DNA of 64,000 bases from Isoetes taiwanensis (taxonomy: Eukaryota > Streptophyta > Lycopodiopsida > Isoetales > Isoetaceae). Made by a program: the position numbers and the translations under genes. Shown here piece by piece: positions 10,500 to 23,115 of this stretch (position 1 is its first letter; the number at the start of each line of letters is the position of its first letter). The stretch is taken from the NCBI GenBank assembly GCA_021234155.1, contig JAJEKV010000425.1, forward strand, positions 126,001 through 190,000. The letters are read 5' to 3'. The notes under the pieces are model-generated. The model searched no databases, was not told the DNA's origin, and was given only the letters and a program-made list of their open reading frames with translations.

Positions 10500-12960
10500 G
10501 AACAAAAAGTTGCTCTTATAATCCATGGTCAAAAGGTTGGAACCATGATGTAGGTCAAACATAGCTCTAAAACTCAAGATATCAGCTTTCAAAGTATGCC
10601 ATAGTTATAGAGGTATCTATTTCTTCATAGTTATTTTGTGCCAATTTGGTTTGTACCAGTTATTTGGGTCTTTAGGAAGTTAAGTTTCTCTTATAAACAT
10701 CCATGTAAATGTGTCATTTGGGGATATGTCTCAAGGACCATACTAGTATATTTTGTTGTGTGTTCTCCACCACGAAGTGACACATTTTTCCACTGTGGTC
10801 GCCACTGTTCGGGTGTTATATGAGACTATATACATAGTCGTATAGGGAGTAGTATATATGCACATTCATGCGTGGAGGATATATGTACGTACGCATTGTG
10901 GTGTGGGGGATCCATTATCCATTACTGTGTTATCTGAGCAAGGAGAGAAAACAGAGACGATGTATGAGAGAGATTATCTTGATCTAGATATGGAGATTAT
11001 GAGTCTTTATGTTGTGCATTGCATAGATCTGGTAGATTAAAGTTTGGATTACCGGTTTTTCATCCTTCTTGCAAAGTTGGAGTTTATGCTCTAACAATGC
11101 CTATTCTGGTTTTGGAACCACAATAGCATTAAAGAAAGGCAGGAATTGTGGAGCAGTGGACATTGACAAGGAGGCAGTTGATCTTTTTAATATTTGATTG
11201 GCTGCTCTGACAGTGCCTGATGAGAATGAAGAACAAGGAATTAAAGAGTTCTCATGAGTTTGCAAAGTTCACTTCGTCAGAAGTCCAACCACCTCCTAAC
11301 CAATGACGATGTTGTGTTTAATGAGATGCAACCTCTTATATCTGTGGAGATTGACAAGGTGAATGAAGCAAATTCTAAAAAGAAAATAGTTGTGACATAT
11401 CAAGCTCAAATTCTACTACTGGGGACACTTATCAATTGGATTTAAGAATATTACAAAAACTATATGTGACTAATTTATTATAGAAAGGATATCCCTTGTT
11501 TTGCTTCTTTTTCACAATCCTGTTTTGTAATAACTTTTTTAGTGGTATGAAAACTAGTAATTTTAACATAGTTGATTTTCTATCTAAAACAAGGTGACCT
11601 AGCAAACCCACTAATGATCTATAGTGCAATTGCAGATTCCTTTTTGAAAAATTAAAATTTTGACCCGTTTTGGAGATTTTTATCGGGAGAAATTTTCAAA
11701 TTAATAGGCTGCAATTTAAAACAAGCATTTTTCGAAGGCAACCATAAAATACAATTTGCACAACGAAAATAATTACACAATTGAGGAAGATATAAGGGAA
11801 AAAAAGATTAGATATATTTTTCAACTTAAGGAAACAACACTTTTAAAGGTGCACATATCATGTCACAAGTGGTACAAAATTCAAAGATCAAGAGGAACCT
11901 TTCTATAAAAGAGAGGTTCTTTGTCATCTTTTTCAATTGTACCAATAATAACAAGAATGGGTTCTTGTTCCACTAGTTCTTTCAATTTCTCCACCTCATC
12001 AAGGGGAATAAGTGAGTACATGCAAGATCATCTTTATTCCCTATCAACGGTGATAGAAACTCAAAGCTTATTAGGAGATCATATAAATCCGAGTCTTAAA
12101 TCACAAGTTATGCTATTTTTAATACACAAGAAAATTGTAGAAATTTCAGAGGGATTTACGAGACCATAACTTGAGATTTTGGAATTCGATTCAGGAGATG
12201 TTAACTTTCATGGAAAGATCTCAACCTCTTCTACAATATATCGGAAAGACTCATTCTCATTTTATGACCATTTCCTTAAAAATACCCCCAAAACTAGGGG
12301 CGTTTTGTTAATTTTAGCAAAACATAAGGGTCGGAGTTTTTCCCTTATTTTATTTATGTAAAGTATAAAGAATATATTGCTTGCATATGGCATCATAGAC
12401 ATGTCTATGTATGCATACGCAAAAGCTATCAAACAATTATTGCATGTCTAAGCTGGCATTGCCCAGAGCCGAAAATAAAGAATAAATGATGAACTTGAAC
12501 ATGAAATCTTATGATTAAAGAAAAATATGCAAAATTCAGAAAGAAAATGGAGAACAAAACTGCAAAATCTAATGCAAAAAATCCAACAAAAAGAGCATTG
12601 AAAAGCTCAAAATTTGACAATACGGTAGTTACAGATAGAAATCAAACAAATTTTGCACAAAGGGTGTCAAATTTTGTACCTGTTTATGCATATTACTTTG
12701 AATAATTTGAAAATTAGAGGCAAGCAGCCAGCTCCTTAGGCGCAGTAAGGCACTCTATCAGATTCATCAAAGTATCACATAAATAAACAAATAGGTTAAA
12801 CAGGTTAGAGATGGATCCAGACGGCTTACACGGATTTTTACATGTCACTTTAGCATCCAGGCTGATTCAGATATGAGGAATTCGAACTTTGAAGAGCCCT
12901 TTCGATTTGGAAGAATCCTGGGTGCCGGATTTGAGAAATCACACTGCTTTCAGGCTTTTG
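10500..12960. other. AT-rich non-coding stretch
   Basis: Only short scattered open frames are present, none with a recognisable domain or consistent composition. A ~50-bp segment near 11590-11637 (ACAAGGTGACCTAGCAAA core) recurs inverted near 14085-14135. Nothing else is supported. Confidence 0.5.
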
Positions 12961-12985
12961 TTCCAAAAAAAAAAACGTTTTCTTG

Positions 12986-13328
12986 CTATGCCGTCATAGG
13001 CTTTAATAGTTTTTTTTTTTATTTCTTTGGCTATGCCGTCATAGGCCTAGGGCCTTCTAATTTTTTTTTCCTATGCCGTCATAGACTTAGGGTTTTATTT
13101 TTTTCTCCATAGCTTTTCTTAAAACCACTTCACCTAAACTATAATATTTAAATCGCTGCCTAAAAATTGTCTATATCTATGCCATCATAGACTTGTCCTT
13201 ACGCTTTTAGTCATCTTATCTTATCTTTATCTTTATTCTTGTTTTTCAAGAAAAAAAATTTGCCTTCGCCTATACCTTCATAGGTAGATGACTCTCTAAA
13301 TATTGTTTTTACACTTACGCCATCATAG
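12986..13328. repeat. Six copies of a 15-bp palindromic motif
   Basis: The motif CTATGCCGTCATAGG, whose ends CTATG and CATAG pair, occurs at 12986, 13031, 13071, 13177, 13270 and 13314 with one or two changes per copy. The spacers are 30-90 bp of T-rich sequence. Similar half-copies lie at about 12388 and 13706. The spacers are not conserved, so this is not a simple tandem array. Confidence 0.8.
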
Positions 13329-13429
13329 GCATGTCCCTTTTCTTCGTTCGTTTCCTTCTTTTTCTTTTTACCGTGGAACAAAAAAAAATGGCCTTTGCCT
13401 AGGTATTCCAAAAAATGAATCTGGACTCT

Positions 13430-15703
13430 GCTACATTTTATTTTAACATGTCTTTATGTTGTATCATTAACTTTTTATTTTATACTACAACACGTATGGA
13501 AGGCTTTAATCACCCATGAAGAAGATTCATGCCTTGCTGAAGCATCACAGAGCCTGAGCCACCACCACTATGCAACATGTAAACCGTATACACCTCCAAG
13601 AGTAAAGGAACATGCAACAACATTTTCTAAATGTCCTGAGTTGTTGCTTATGTACATCATGATGCATTTTGTAGTTTAATATTTTTTTTTTGTCTAATCA
13701 CGGTGCTATGCGCACATAGGCTCGTGTTATTTTTATTGTACCAATGACATGTTTGAGAACCTTGTTTTTGTGCTTTTTATGATGATGTTTTTAGATTAAT
13801 GTCATCTTGGCTTGGAAAACAACTCCATAGGATCTTTTAAAATTGTGGTTCTTATATCATTTCTATACTCTATTTCTTTTGATCTAGTTTCCCAAAAGAA
13901 ACAAAACTTGTTAAAGTTATTTTCGTAAATAGATCCTTAAAATGAAAATTTCATTTTAAACTATGTCAATTTTTGTCTTTCACCCTCCAAAAATGGCACC
14001 ATTCTTCTAGAAAATAGGGTATTTTTTAAAGTTTGAGGCCAAAACTAACATAATTTTAGGGAATCTTAGGGAATATTATTTTATTAGTGCAACTGCAGGT
14101 CATTAGTGCATTTGCTAGGTCACCTTGTTCTAACTGTTCTTTCTTGAATATACCTATTTTTGAATACCTATTCTGAAAGTAGCAAACATCAAAAGAGAAA
14201 TTACCTTAAAGTCAACATTTTTGAAAGTGCATTCTTTGCTTTTGAAGCATCCTATTCTGAAAATGCCATTTTCAAAGTCTTACCGAATTTTTTGAAAAAA
14301 ATCTTGAAACGGGACCGCCGGAATGGATCCGTTTAATTTGCAATCGTGTTACTCGTGAAAATGCTCTAACACTGCCGACAGAATTATCTAAGCAGTCTAA
14401 GTGGACTCTCCACCATCACCTATATAAGTCTTCCACGAGCCTTAAGTCTGAAGAAGCTACCAAAAATTCTTTGTCAATGCCTTGGTAATCCCTGCTTATC
14501 TGTTATGGTTGTGTCTTTAAACTCTTGAAGTGTTTTAATATTTCATTATTCTACTGTACTATAATGGAAATCTTGCATAATGTTATCACTAACTTTGTTG
14601 TGTCATATTATACTACCATTCTGAATGCATATCCCCTTTGTGACTGATCATAAAATGATATCCTCGTACATCATGTAGGCCTATTTTGGAATTAAATAAA
14701 GCCACAAAATATGATTCAGAAGATTTGGTCACCTTTATCAAATTTGAACTCCGAAAAGAGTAGGGGAACAGTTAGAACCCTAAAGTTGAAAACCTAAATT
14801 CATGAAGCAAAAAGGAAGTTTACCGCAAAGGTAAGATGATGTGAGATAAGAAAGATTGCTCTATTATCCCATTATTAGTTCAAACTCTTCAAAACAAAAT
14901 CTGTTTGCATTTGATTGTTCGAGTACTCTAAGCATATGTGTAAACTAAGACATAAACTAACGATCTAGCCCTAAAGTTTCACAAACACGGATCAATAAGA
15001 CTCTTAAACTTGCGAGGATATGAAGCCATGGTGCTCCCCACTTTATCTTCAAACCTGATATAATGTCATCAAACAAATTAATATTTATTTCCACATAGGT
15101 AAGAGGAAAGAGTTAAGATATTAGTGCTCTAGTCTATAATACAATTCCTAATGTAGAGTTTTCTTCGTGATACTTTAATTCTTGTGCATAGATATACATA
15201 CTTGGCCCCACTCACCATATAGTAGTATGATAGACTCTGAACAACAATAACCCAAAAAGTACATGTTATCCTTGTCTTCTTCTAACAACAAGAACCCAAA
15301 AAGGCATGCTATCGTTGTCTTCTTCTAAGAAAATAGAAATAAGGTCGGCATTTTTGTATGGCATGCATTCTGGTGCTGCCATGTGGTAGTTCCCTCCGTT
15401 ACGGAATGGAAATAGGCTGAACCCATTCCGCATGACTGGTCGTGCCAGTTTGGGTTAGGGTTCCTTTGTTCAGGTTTACGACCACTGCCAAGAATACTTG
15501 TACTCCTCCAACTCTTCACAAGGTAAAACTCCATCAGACTTGATCTTTTAAAACTGCTTTCTGCCAAGATCTTCTAAATCTCCACTTTTGCCAAGATCCA
15601 GCGTCTCCCATGTATTAAACTAAATGCATCCCTTCAACATAGAGAAGGACACAGGAATTCTCCAAAAACATATTGAAGTTGATTTCAAGTGTTGGAGCAG
15701 GGT
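13430..15703. other. AT-rich non-coding stretch
   Basis: No gene or known repeat is recognised apart from the inverted ~50-bp partner at about 14085-14135. Short open frames near the right end lack any domain signal. Confidence 0.5.
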
Positions 15704-17404
15704 TGTGGCGTCCCCTACTGTGAGATCACGGTGCACTCCACCGTATACAACCAGAGTTCATCCCCATACCAGCTCCATGCTAATACAGGGCCCTCCACAT
15801 GACACCTGCATGGCCGTGGCGGGTTCCGGTGGGAAGAGTGGAAGGGTCATTGCACCAAATCTCCCTCGGGGCCTACCTAGGCTGCGGGCGTAAACATACA
15901 TGTCGGTAGCACATACATCAACATCATATGACCATCCACGAGGGATGGTCCTCCACATGTCTGCATAGACAAAGACGCAACACATCACATAGGGAATCCT
16001 ACCCAAGGCTCGGACAGGGGATGGGTGACAAGCTTGGTCTCGAGTTCATTGCGGGCGAAATTCATGGCAATGGATTTGGTGGCATAAGAACATGGCCTAG
16101 GGTTGTCCCTCCATCCGCCCCTCCTGTGCACACTTTGCGAGTAGGTTGAAAAGTGTTGGGACTTTGTCGCCGCCGGATGCATAGCCAAGGGGCTATATCT
16201 GGGGTTACATCTCCCGGTTCGATGGGGCGGGTAGGGATTTCTCCTCCGAGAGATCTACAATCTGACTCAAAGGTGACTAGAGGGCCTTTGCGTGCATTCG
16301 ACTTGAACTCAATGGAAGGTCATATTCACCACCTCACAGTGTCGAGCCCATGCCTTGCCCACCGCAGCGGTGGCAAGCCATTAGACCTAGTCCGCGGTGA
16401 CCCCCGCGGTCTTTACACACCCAGGGGTCGTTCAAGAGTCGAGAACATGAACCTCCTTATAAGCCCGGTCGGCCCCTTCACCCACAACCAGGTGTGGCTC
16501 TTGTGCAGGCCGAACTACGGTGTGCTAGAGGCTACTCTAGGAGCATCAACTACAAAGCTTTAGGTCTCTACCCCCTTCCCAATACAAGGAGTTCATAGAG
16601 ATACCTCATCCATATACATCACGTAAGAACTAAAGAACAAGATCTAGTCTATATCATAGAGTTAGGTTCTTTAGTTAGAATCTGCTATCTAAAGTCCTAG
16701 AGGGGGGCTGCTATGGGCAATCTAATAGGCTAAACCTCACCGATTCAATGACTAAAAATAGGGTTTAGACTATCTAATTGGCCAAAATACGATCCTTGAG
16801 AGGCTCCTCGACTGGAGCTCGACCATCTATTTTGAAGCGCTCGAATCTAGAGAAACTAAGGTTGCAATTCTCCCAGTCAGAGTCTGGGATGCGGTTTTGG
16901 CTGTTGAGGCAGCCAAAACAGAGTTCTGAAACCCTAAAATCGAAAATTAGGTTAGTTAGGGTTTCCAACCCTATATAGACAAAGGGGTGGCTAGGGTTTC
17001 CAATTATCCCCTTTTGGCATGTGGGATAATTGGTAATGGGCCCACTTGCCTTTAAGGGCTAGGTGGCCAAATGTGCCCACATGGAAATGTGTGCACCCAA
17101 ATGTGCTCACATGGAAATGTGTGCACATTAATGAATGTGTACATTGGAAAATGTGCACCTTGATTGCTCCTATGGGTATGGCCCACTTGGCATCAAGTGG
17201 CCACATGGAAATGTGTGCCCACATTAATGTGTACATTGGAAAATGTGCACATTAATGCTAATGCACATTCTTAGCAAGTTGCCCCTAGGGCTACCCACTT
17301 GGCTATCGTTGGCGTACCGCGTCAATCGGGGGTGGCGGGCGTGACGTGGCGAAGATAATACAATATCGTCCCGGGAAATGATATCGCGGCCGGAACGCGT
17401 CACA
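15704..17404 (-). repeat. 3' LTR of the chromovirus
   Basis: The copy is about 1.7 kb and aligns along its whole length with 35311-37041, sharing for example CATCCCCATACCAGCTCC, GGAATCCTACCCAAGGCTCG and TTAGGTTCTTTAGTTAGAAT. The inner 17060-17270 part holds internal short repeats around ACATGGAAATGTGTGC. A 136-codon open frame at 16153-16563 lies wholly inside the LTR and is not kept in the other copy, so I do not call it a gene. Confidence 0.85.
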
Positions 17405-17418
17405 TTCTCCCCACCTTG
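17405..17418 (-). other. Polypurine tract
   Basis: On the minus strand AAGGTGGGGAGAA stands immediately before the TGTGACG start of the lower LTR. This is the expected place and composition for the plus-strand primer of an LTR retrotransposon. Confidence 0.7.
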
Positions 17419-18350
17419 AAATGATCTTTGTCAGCGGCAAAGGTGGTCTCTCCCACCTTGGGATCTTCCTAACCCGCAATCAGCCTGATGCATAACGATA
17501 TACTACTATAATACTTACACATTTATTAAAATTACCTCAAGGTAATATTTTTATGACATTATTACATCATTTATAAAATAACTTATCAATTCACAACATT
17601 ACTAAATGATTACTCTAAACTTCACTTAACATTACGATTAAGTTTATCAAAATTTAAAATTAACATTCGAGGTACTCTTCATTCCTTGCAACACATTCCA
17701 ACAAAATTTGTGTTGCAAGTCTTAGTAATCGACCTCCTTGCCCTCGGGAGCGCTCTCTTGGCTGCGGTCGACACTCGTTAGTACCATTTAATTATTAATT
17801 AAAATTTTTGGTTATATGGTGACCACCCCACCTATCTACATGGATGCATGGCTAATCTCCGGCGTGAGGAAGAGGGGTGAATCTTCCATTATGGCGCGGA
17901 GGCAGCGCCTACATGCCTATATGCGCTCATGCCTACACCTCTAGTTGCCTGGGCGTGGAGGATATCCTTCTCGCGTGGGGGGGCGAAAAGGATAGATTCC
18001 TCCTATCAAAGCATATATGGGGCTAAAGGTGCTTTTCCTATCAATGCATTCCTCAATGACCTCCTTTTCTCGAGGTCGCTCTACTTGATGGGAAATCGAA
18101 AGTAGACTTTCTAATCTACCTTCCACTTTCCCAGCGAAAGCTGGCGGTCATGCCTACATTGACATTACACCACGCCCTAGAGATCACCGTAGTGGTCCCA
18201 TCATCGGTGACAAGCATGCGACCCATACTAAGCGTGGGTGGCATCGAGATTAATCTTAACTATACAAGCATTAACCTACACAAATCGACATGCACGGGCG
18301 ATTTCTTGGAGATGACCTTGCAGTCCCATTGCTCCATAAGCGGGGCTTTG
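17419..18350 (-). other. Chromovirus 3' untranslated part
   Basis: The stretch lies between the chromodomain and the polypurine tract. No coding domain is seen; the short open frames have no family match that I recognise. Confidence 0.5.
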
Positions 18351-18354
18351 CTTT

Positions 18355-18690
18355 ACTAAATCTTTCTTAAGTACCCGCGTGCGTCTTCCAGCGGGTAAGT
18401 GTTTCCACTTGACCAAATCTTTGGAGGAATTTCGATCTCCTCGTTTTCTTGAAAGCTTTATCAAGAATCAGTGCGGAACTATTTCGGTGTTCCTCCGCCA
18501 TTTCCAACGGCGTTGGCGAATCCAAGACGATGCGGATTTGGGGTATCTTCTTCAACAAACTCACGTGGAAGACCTTATGAATCTTTAGGTGTCTTTGGGT
18601 AAGTCTAGCTTGTAGGCTTGATTGCCCTATTTTCTCGACTATTTTGAAAGGTCCAGCCCACCTTGGAGCAAGCTTCTTGCAATTGCGATC
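18355..18690 (-). pseudogene. Integrase C-terminus and chromodomain (decayed)
   Basis: On the minus strand WAGPFKIVEKIG, HKVFHVSLLKK and then LVKWKHLPAGRRT appear in order, in two frames. The first two are the GPF/Y-type integrase C-terminus. The last matches the core of a chromodomain, which places the element among the chromoviruses. Such a domain binds modified histone tails and steers integration to heterochromatin. Frame changes near 18450 and 18560 break it. Confidence 0.75.
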
Positions 18691-18795
18691 CCGAGCTTTG
18701 CCGCTTCACCTTAATCTTGAGCCAAACATCATCTCCAACTTTGAACTCTCTTCATTCGATGCTTGTCGCGATGCTCTTTTGTCGACTTCTTGCTG

Positions 18796-19650
18796 CTAGC
18801 GGAATAACCCACGAACTTCCTCTACAAATTTCTTTGGCATATCGGCCAACATCTGGCCGCGAAACTTCCACTTTTGACACGGGGTTGTGCCAAGGTGCGG
18901 AGTTAAACAGCGATAGCGTAATTGATCATAAATGCGACATTTGGGATGATTCTGCTTTGGTGCTATTGTATGCAAACTCCACCAAGTGAATAAATTCTTC
19001 CCACATCCTTTGCTTATTCGGACATAGTTCGTAGCATGTCCTCTAAAATCTGTTGGTCCGCTCCGCCTCGGCCATCCGTGCGAGGATGATATGCCGTGCT
19101 CATGGATAACCGTGCGGATCGTCGCCAAAGAGGTCTTGCCAAAAGGCTCATGAACTTCGGATCCTCGTCTGGAGATGATCTCCCTGGCATGCCATGAAGC
19201 CTCAAGATCTCTTTGGTGAAGAGCTTTCTTTGTATCCATGGCTGTATCTGTGGTTACGCAAGGCACAAAATGTGCCATCTTCGACAACTTGTCGACCACT
19301 ACCATCAAGGCATCCTTGCCTCTCACCGATCTTGGGAGTCCCGTGATAAAATCCATCGATTACCTCCCACTTAGCGTTTGGCACTTCGCTAATGGCTCTA
19401 ATGCCCCCCGGAATTGTCTTCTTTCCGCCTTTGTCTGTGACATAGCTGGCATTCCTTGATGTAGCGAGCTATTTGCTTCTTCATTTCGGCCAATAATAGC
19501 TGCTTTGCGACTTTGAAATATGTTTTCATGAATCCCGCATGGCCCGGCTATTGACATTTGCAGCGTGTCATGGAGGATCAACTTCCTTACACCTCGATGA
19601 TTGGGCACGCACAACTTGTTCTTATGGTATAACAGGTTGCCTTCCTTCTT
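18796..19650 (-). pseudogene. Gypsy integrase, zinc domain and catalytic core (frameshifted)
   Basis: Read on the minus strand from 19614: RGVRKLILHD and AGPCGIHENIF (N-terminal zinc domain), then KWEVIDMDFITGLPRS-like sequence spread over two frames near 19370-19340. MVVVDKLSKMAHFVPC follows, and then STAYHPRTDGRG near 19085. Two of the acidic catalytic residues can be placed, in DFITGLP and in a S-DEDPKFMS segment. The pieces sit in at least three frames, so no functional enzyme can be made. Confidence 0.82.
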
Positions 19651-19799
19651 ATAATGCTTGAAGGCCTCCGCTCTTTATCTGTTTCTAGCCTCCTTAGAAA
19701 GGCTTGCCCATACTTCCTTGAAATCCACATCCGTTGGCAAGGACTCTTCAATCCTTTTACCAAAGTCATTTGGAGAGCGTCGAAATTGCATTGCGATGC

Positions 19800-21140
19800 A
19801 CTCTAGTTGTCGGGGATGCCTTGAAAGCGCATCTGCTACCACATTGAGCTTCCCGGCTTATAGACTATATCAAAGTCATATTCTTCGAGGAACTCCATCC
19901 ATCTCCGCTGCCGAGATTAAGGTGTGGTTGCGTGAATACATATTGGAGGCTCGATGGCCGGTGATCAATTGGAATTTCCTTCCAAGAGATAATGCCTCCA
20001 TATTCTTAATGCCCCGACAACAGCCAAGCAACTCTTGATCGTCGCGTTGGGTAAGCGCGTCTCGGCGTCGTTCATCTTCCTGGAATCATACGCTACCACA
20101 CGCTCTTCTTGCGTAAGCCCGCACTGTAGCTATCTTACTGCATCTGTTGCTACCAAGCTTATCTTTCTCGGGTCGGCCGGGGGTTAAGGCCCGGGGCTGT
20201 TGTTAAGGCTTCCTTCAACAATTCAAACCCTTTTGGGCTTTCTTGTGCCAATGCTCTACCCAATCTTTCACCTCTCTACCCTGTTTCCAAAGTGCGTTCC
20301 GGCTGCTATCTTAACAAAAGTTCTTCACGAACTTCCTGTAGTATACGCTGGTAGGAAACCGACCATGCACATTCTCTTGATGCGGCCCTTTGAATGGCGG
20401 CCTCAATCTTGGCGAGTCTGTTGAGATGCCTTCGCCGAGATCACATGACCTAGATACTCCACCTTTTCTCATTCGCGGTGGCGCCCGACAACTTGGCGCA
20501 TGGCGGGTGCCTCTTCAACTTCTCTAGCACTCTTCTCAAAGTGTTATGCGTGCTCTTCAAAGGGATCTGCTATACACCAAATGTAGCTAAAGAAAACAAT
20601 CACAAGGTGTCGGGGAACTCCCACGAAGATATCGTTCATGAGCCCTCATGAGCGTAAGCGGGGCATTTGATAGGGCCGTAAAGGCATTCGTGAACTCATA
20701 ATGCCCATACCGCGTGCCCGAAGGCGGTCTTATGGATATCTTCTTCCTTTATCCCGATCTGATGATAACCTCGACCTTAAGTCGTATTTTTGGAGAAGAT
20801 CTTTGCACCTTCGGAGCTGATCCATCAAGTAAATTCGATCTTGGGAGCGAGATACTTGTTCTTAATGGTGTGCTTATTCAACCGTCTATAGTCTATGCAC
20901 ATCCTCAAAGATCCATCCTTCTTCTTGACAAAAGAATGGGTGCTCAAAACGAGACACTAGGTCTAATGAACCCTAGGTCGAGCAGCTCCACCAGAATCGC
21001 TTCTTCAGCTCGGGCAACTCGTGTTGTCATTCTATATGGAGCCTTGCTTGTTGGCTTTGTTCCGGTTTCGATTGCTATCTCGCACTCGACTCCCCTATAA
21101 GGAGGGGAGCCGCTGATCTCATCCGGAAAGAGATCATGGA
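19800..21140 (-). pseudogene. Gypsy reverse transcriptase and RNase H (decayed)
   Basis: The RT begins near 21129 (FPDEISGSPPYRG, then SKAPYRM). [10 protein letters not shown] ends the open frame at 20944. A second frame carries [17 protein letters not shown] near 20900. YGHYEFT lies near 20700. The FxDD catalytic site, expected just before the VYSRSL-like segment near 20570, is destroyed by a stop. RNase H ends with RRWMEFLEEYDFDIV and a VADALSR-like motif near 19930-19820. Several frameshifts and stops separate these pieces. Confidence 0.82.
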
Positions 21141-21299
21141 ACTCCGTGATTAGCTGAGATACTTGCTTCGCAACTTTGTCGAGCGTTGTCTTCTTTGCTT
21201 CTTCCGATTCCGGCTCACTAATCTCAAGCTTGAAGATGTATGCCACTTGCTCACTCTTGATGCACTTGAACAGCCGTTTAGAAGACATGCACTGCATGA

Positions 21300-22560
21300 T
21301 GGGAACAACTTCCTTACCTGTTATCTCAATGATCTTGCCGTTGGGCGTTGGGAAGGTCACCTTCCGCTTTCCACAGTCGATAATGGCCCCTGCTGGCCCA
21401 AGGTACTCCATTCCTATGATCAAAGTCATACTTTCAATGCCCATTACTTCTGCTCCCATCTGGATATTAATCCCTGGCAAGTCGATGTCGAAGTTAATTC
21501 TCTTGCCCGCCGTCTGCCTTACTGCACCACTTGCTAAAACAACGGGTCTTGGTTTTGACTTTAGCGGCTTCAACTTCAACATCTGAACCATTCTGGGGGA
21601 TGCAAAGTTATGGCTACTTCGAGTCTATCAAGACTATGAAGGACTTAGCTTTAGCCTTCCCCTCTTGTGGAAATTACCTTATCGGCTCTCTCTGCTTTGC
21701 TCTGTATCTATTGCGGCAAAGATATGACACTCACCCTGAATATAGTCAAGCGGGCCTCTTCGGGCGTCGTCGCCCGAGGGGCGTCCCAATCTCCCAACTC
21801 CGCTAGAGCTGCACTCATGGCCCGTAAAGGCGGTTTGCTGTCCTATGGCCCGGCTGAAGCACACAGGCTTTCACAATTTGCTTTTCTATGCACTCCTGCC
21901 TCTTTTCCTTGGGCATAAGCTTGCAAAAGGGGATTGCCTTTGCTTTGGAGTAGTTTGACTTCTCCTGCTTGTCCTTGAAGGACACTGCTTCTTCTCTGCT
22001 GCTTCCCTGGTTCCCACCATATTGGGTTCTATTTGGACACGACTGGCTGCCACAGGGCTATAGCTTCCTGCATCGCCTTGCCTTTCTCCCCGAATGCTGG
22101 CGCTTGTGCCCGCTATTCCGAGGTCCGACCGCTGCAAGCTTATAGCCTTGGATTACGCGCTACGATCTTGTCCTGGGGTTTATTGCTCTCACAAACTTGC
22201 GGATCTCCTCATTCAACCCCTCGATATAGCTTTCTCTTGCATGCTTCTCTCCCAACCCCGGCACATACAGCCTTAGCCTCATGAATTCCTCACGTATATT
22301 TCGAATGATTTGTTGCCTTTGCCGCGAACGGTAAAGCCTGGCGCATCATCTTTGGACTTATGTTCCCTTGGGCGTAATGGCTTTGAAGGCTTTAGCAAAC
22401 TTCTGAACTTACAAGCATCCTGCTTAAGCCAGGTGTGCCTTTGCATACCCCTTCCACCAAATCCAGGGCGGCTCCTTTCAAGTTGGCCGCATTTACCTTT
22501 CTGCCTTTGTCCTTATCCTTCATGCCATAAGCATTTCGCCTAACTCGACTCATTTTCCAT
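21300..22560 (-). pseudogene. Gypsy gag and aspartic protease region (decayed)
   Basis: The minus strand near 22290-22170 reads EFMRLRLYVPGLGEKHA and then IEGLNEEIRKFV, typical of the gag domain. A 215-codon open frame from 21591 carries FDIDLPGINIQMGAEVMGI, LIIGMEYLGPAGA and DCGKRKVTF, the protease fold of plant gypsy elements, and runs on into the RT start. The protease active-site DSG/DTG triad should lie upstream of 21540 and was not found in frame. The zinc knuckle near 21850 is also damaged. Confidence 0.75.
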
Positions 22561-23026
22561 CCATTGCCGGAATCTACCTTCTTCCAATCGGGATCCTGTT
22601 CTCCTCCGTGAACTCCGCTTTCGATTCGAGACGCCTTCCATGACAGTCCTAACTTGATCCCCGGAATCTCCCTTCACGGTCCCTAATGAAGAAGTAAAAA
22701 AGACAGATCTTTTTCTCTTTTTCTATGCGTTTTGTTTTTTTCCTTTACTTGTAGTTTTTAAAAGTTGTCATTGTTTTCTTAGAGAAAGATGTGTAGTTTT
22801 TAAAGAAATCCACATATTGCATTTAAAAATAATTACTATTTTCAAATATTGTTTTCCTCAATATTATTTGTTAATTATTTTTTTTTTTTTTTTTTTTGAA
22901 GACAAGGTATTTTATTAGTTGTTTTCAAGTGTTGTTTTTGCAAGAAAATCAAAATAAAATATGCGTGGACTTTTTTAAGTTTACAAAAACAATACGTTTG
23001 GTTTTCACGTAGACATGTTTCTAAGC

Positions 23027-23115
23027 AATCAAATCTTGGCACGTGGCACTCATTCTTTACATGTGGATATCTTTTTAACTAATCAAACCTTGACACGTGG
23101 CACCCACATTCTTTA
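23027..23115. repeat. Two-copy ~54-bp tandem containing a G-box core
   Basis: Copies start at about 23027 and 23081 with AATCAAA(T/C)CTTG(G/A)CACGTGGCAC. Each contains CACGTG, the core bound by plant bZIP/bHLH factors. No gene lies nearby to be regulated. Confidence 0.6.

Noticed and set aside
16153-16563. 136-codon open frame
   Set aside because: It lies inside an LTR and is not preserved in the other LTR copy.
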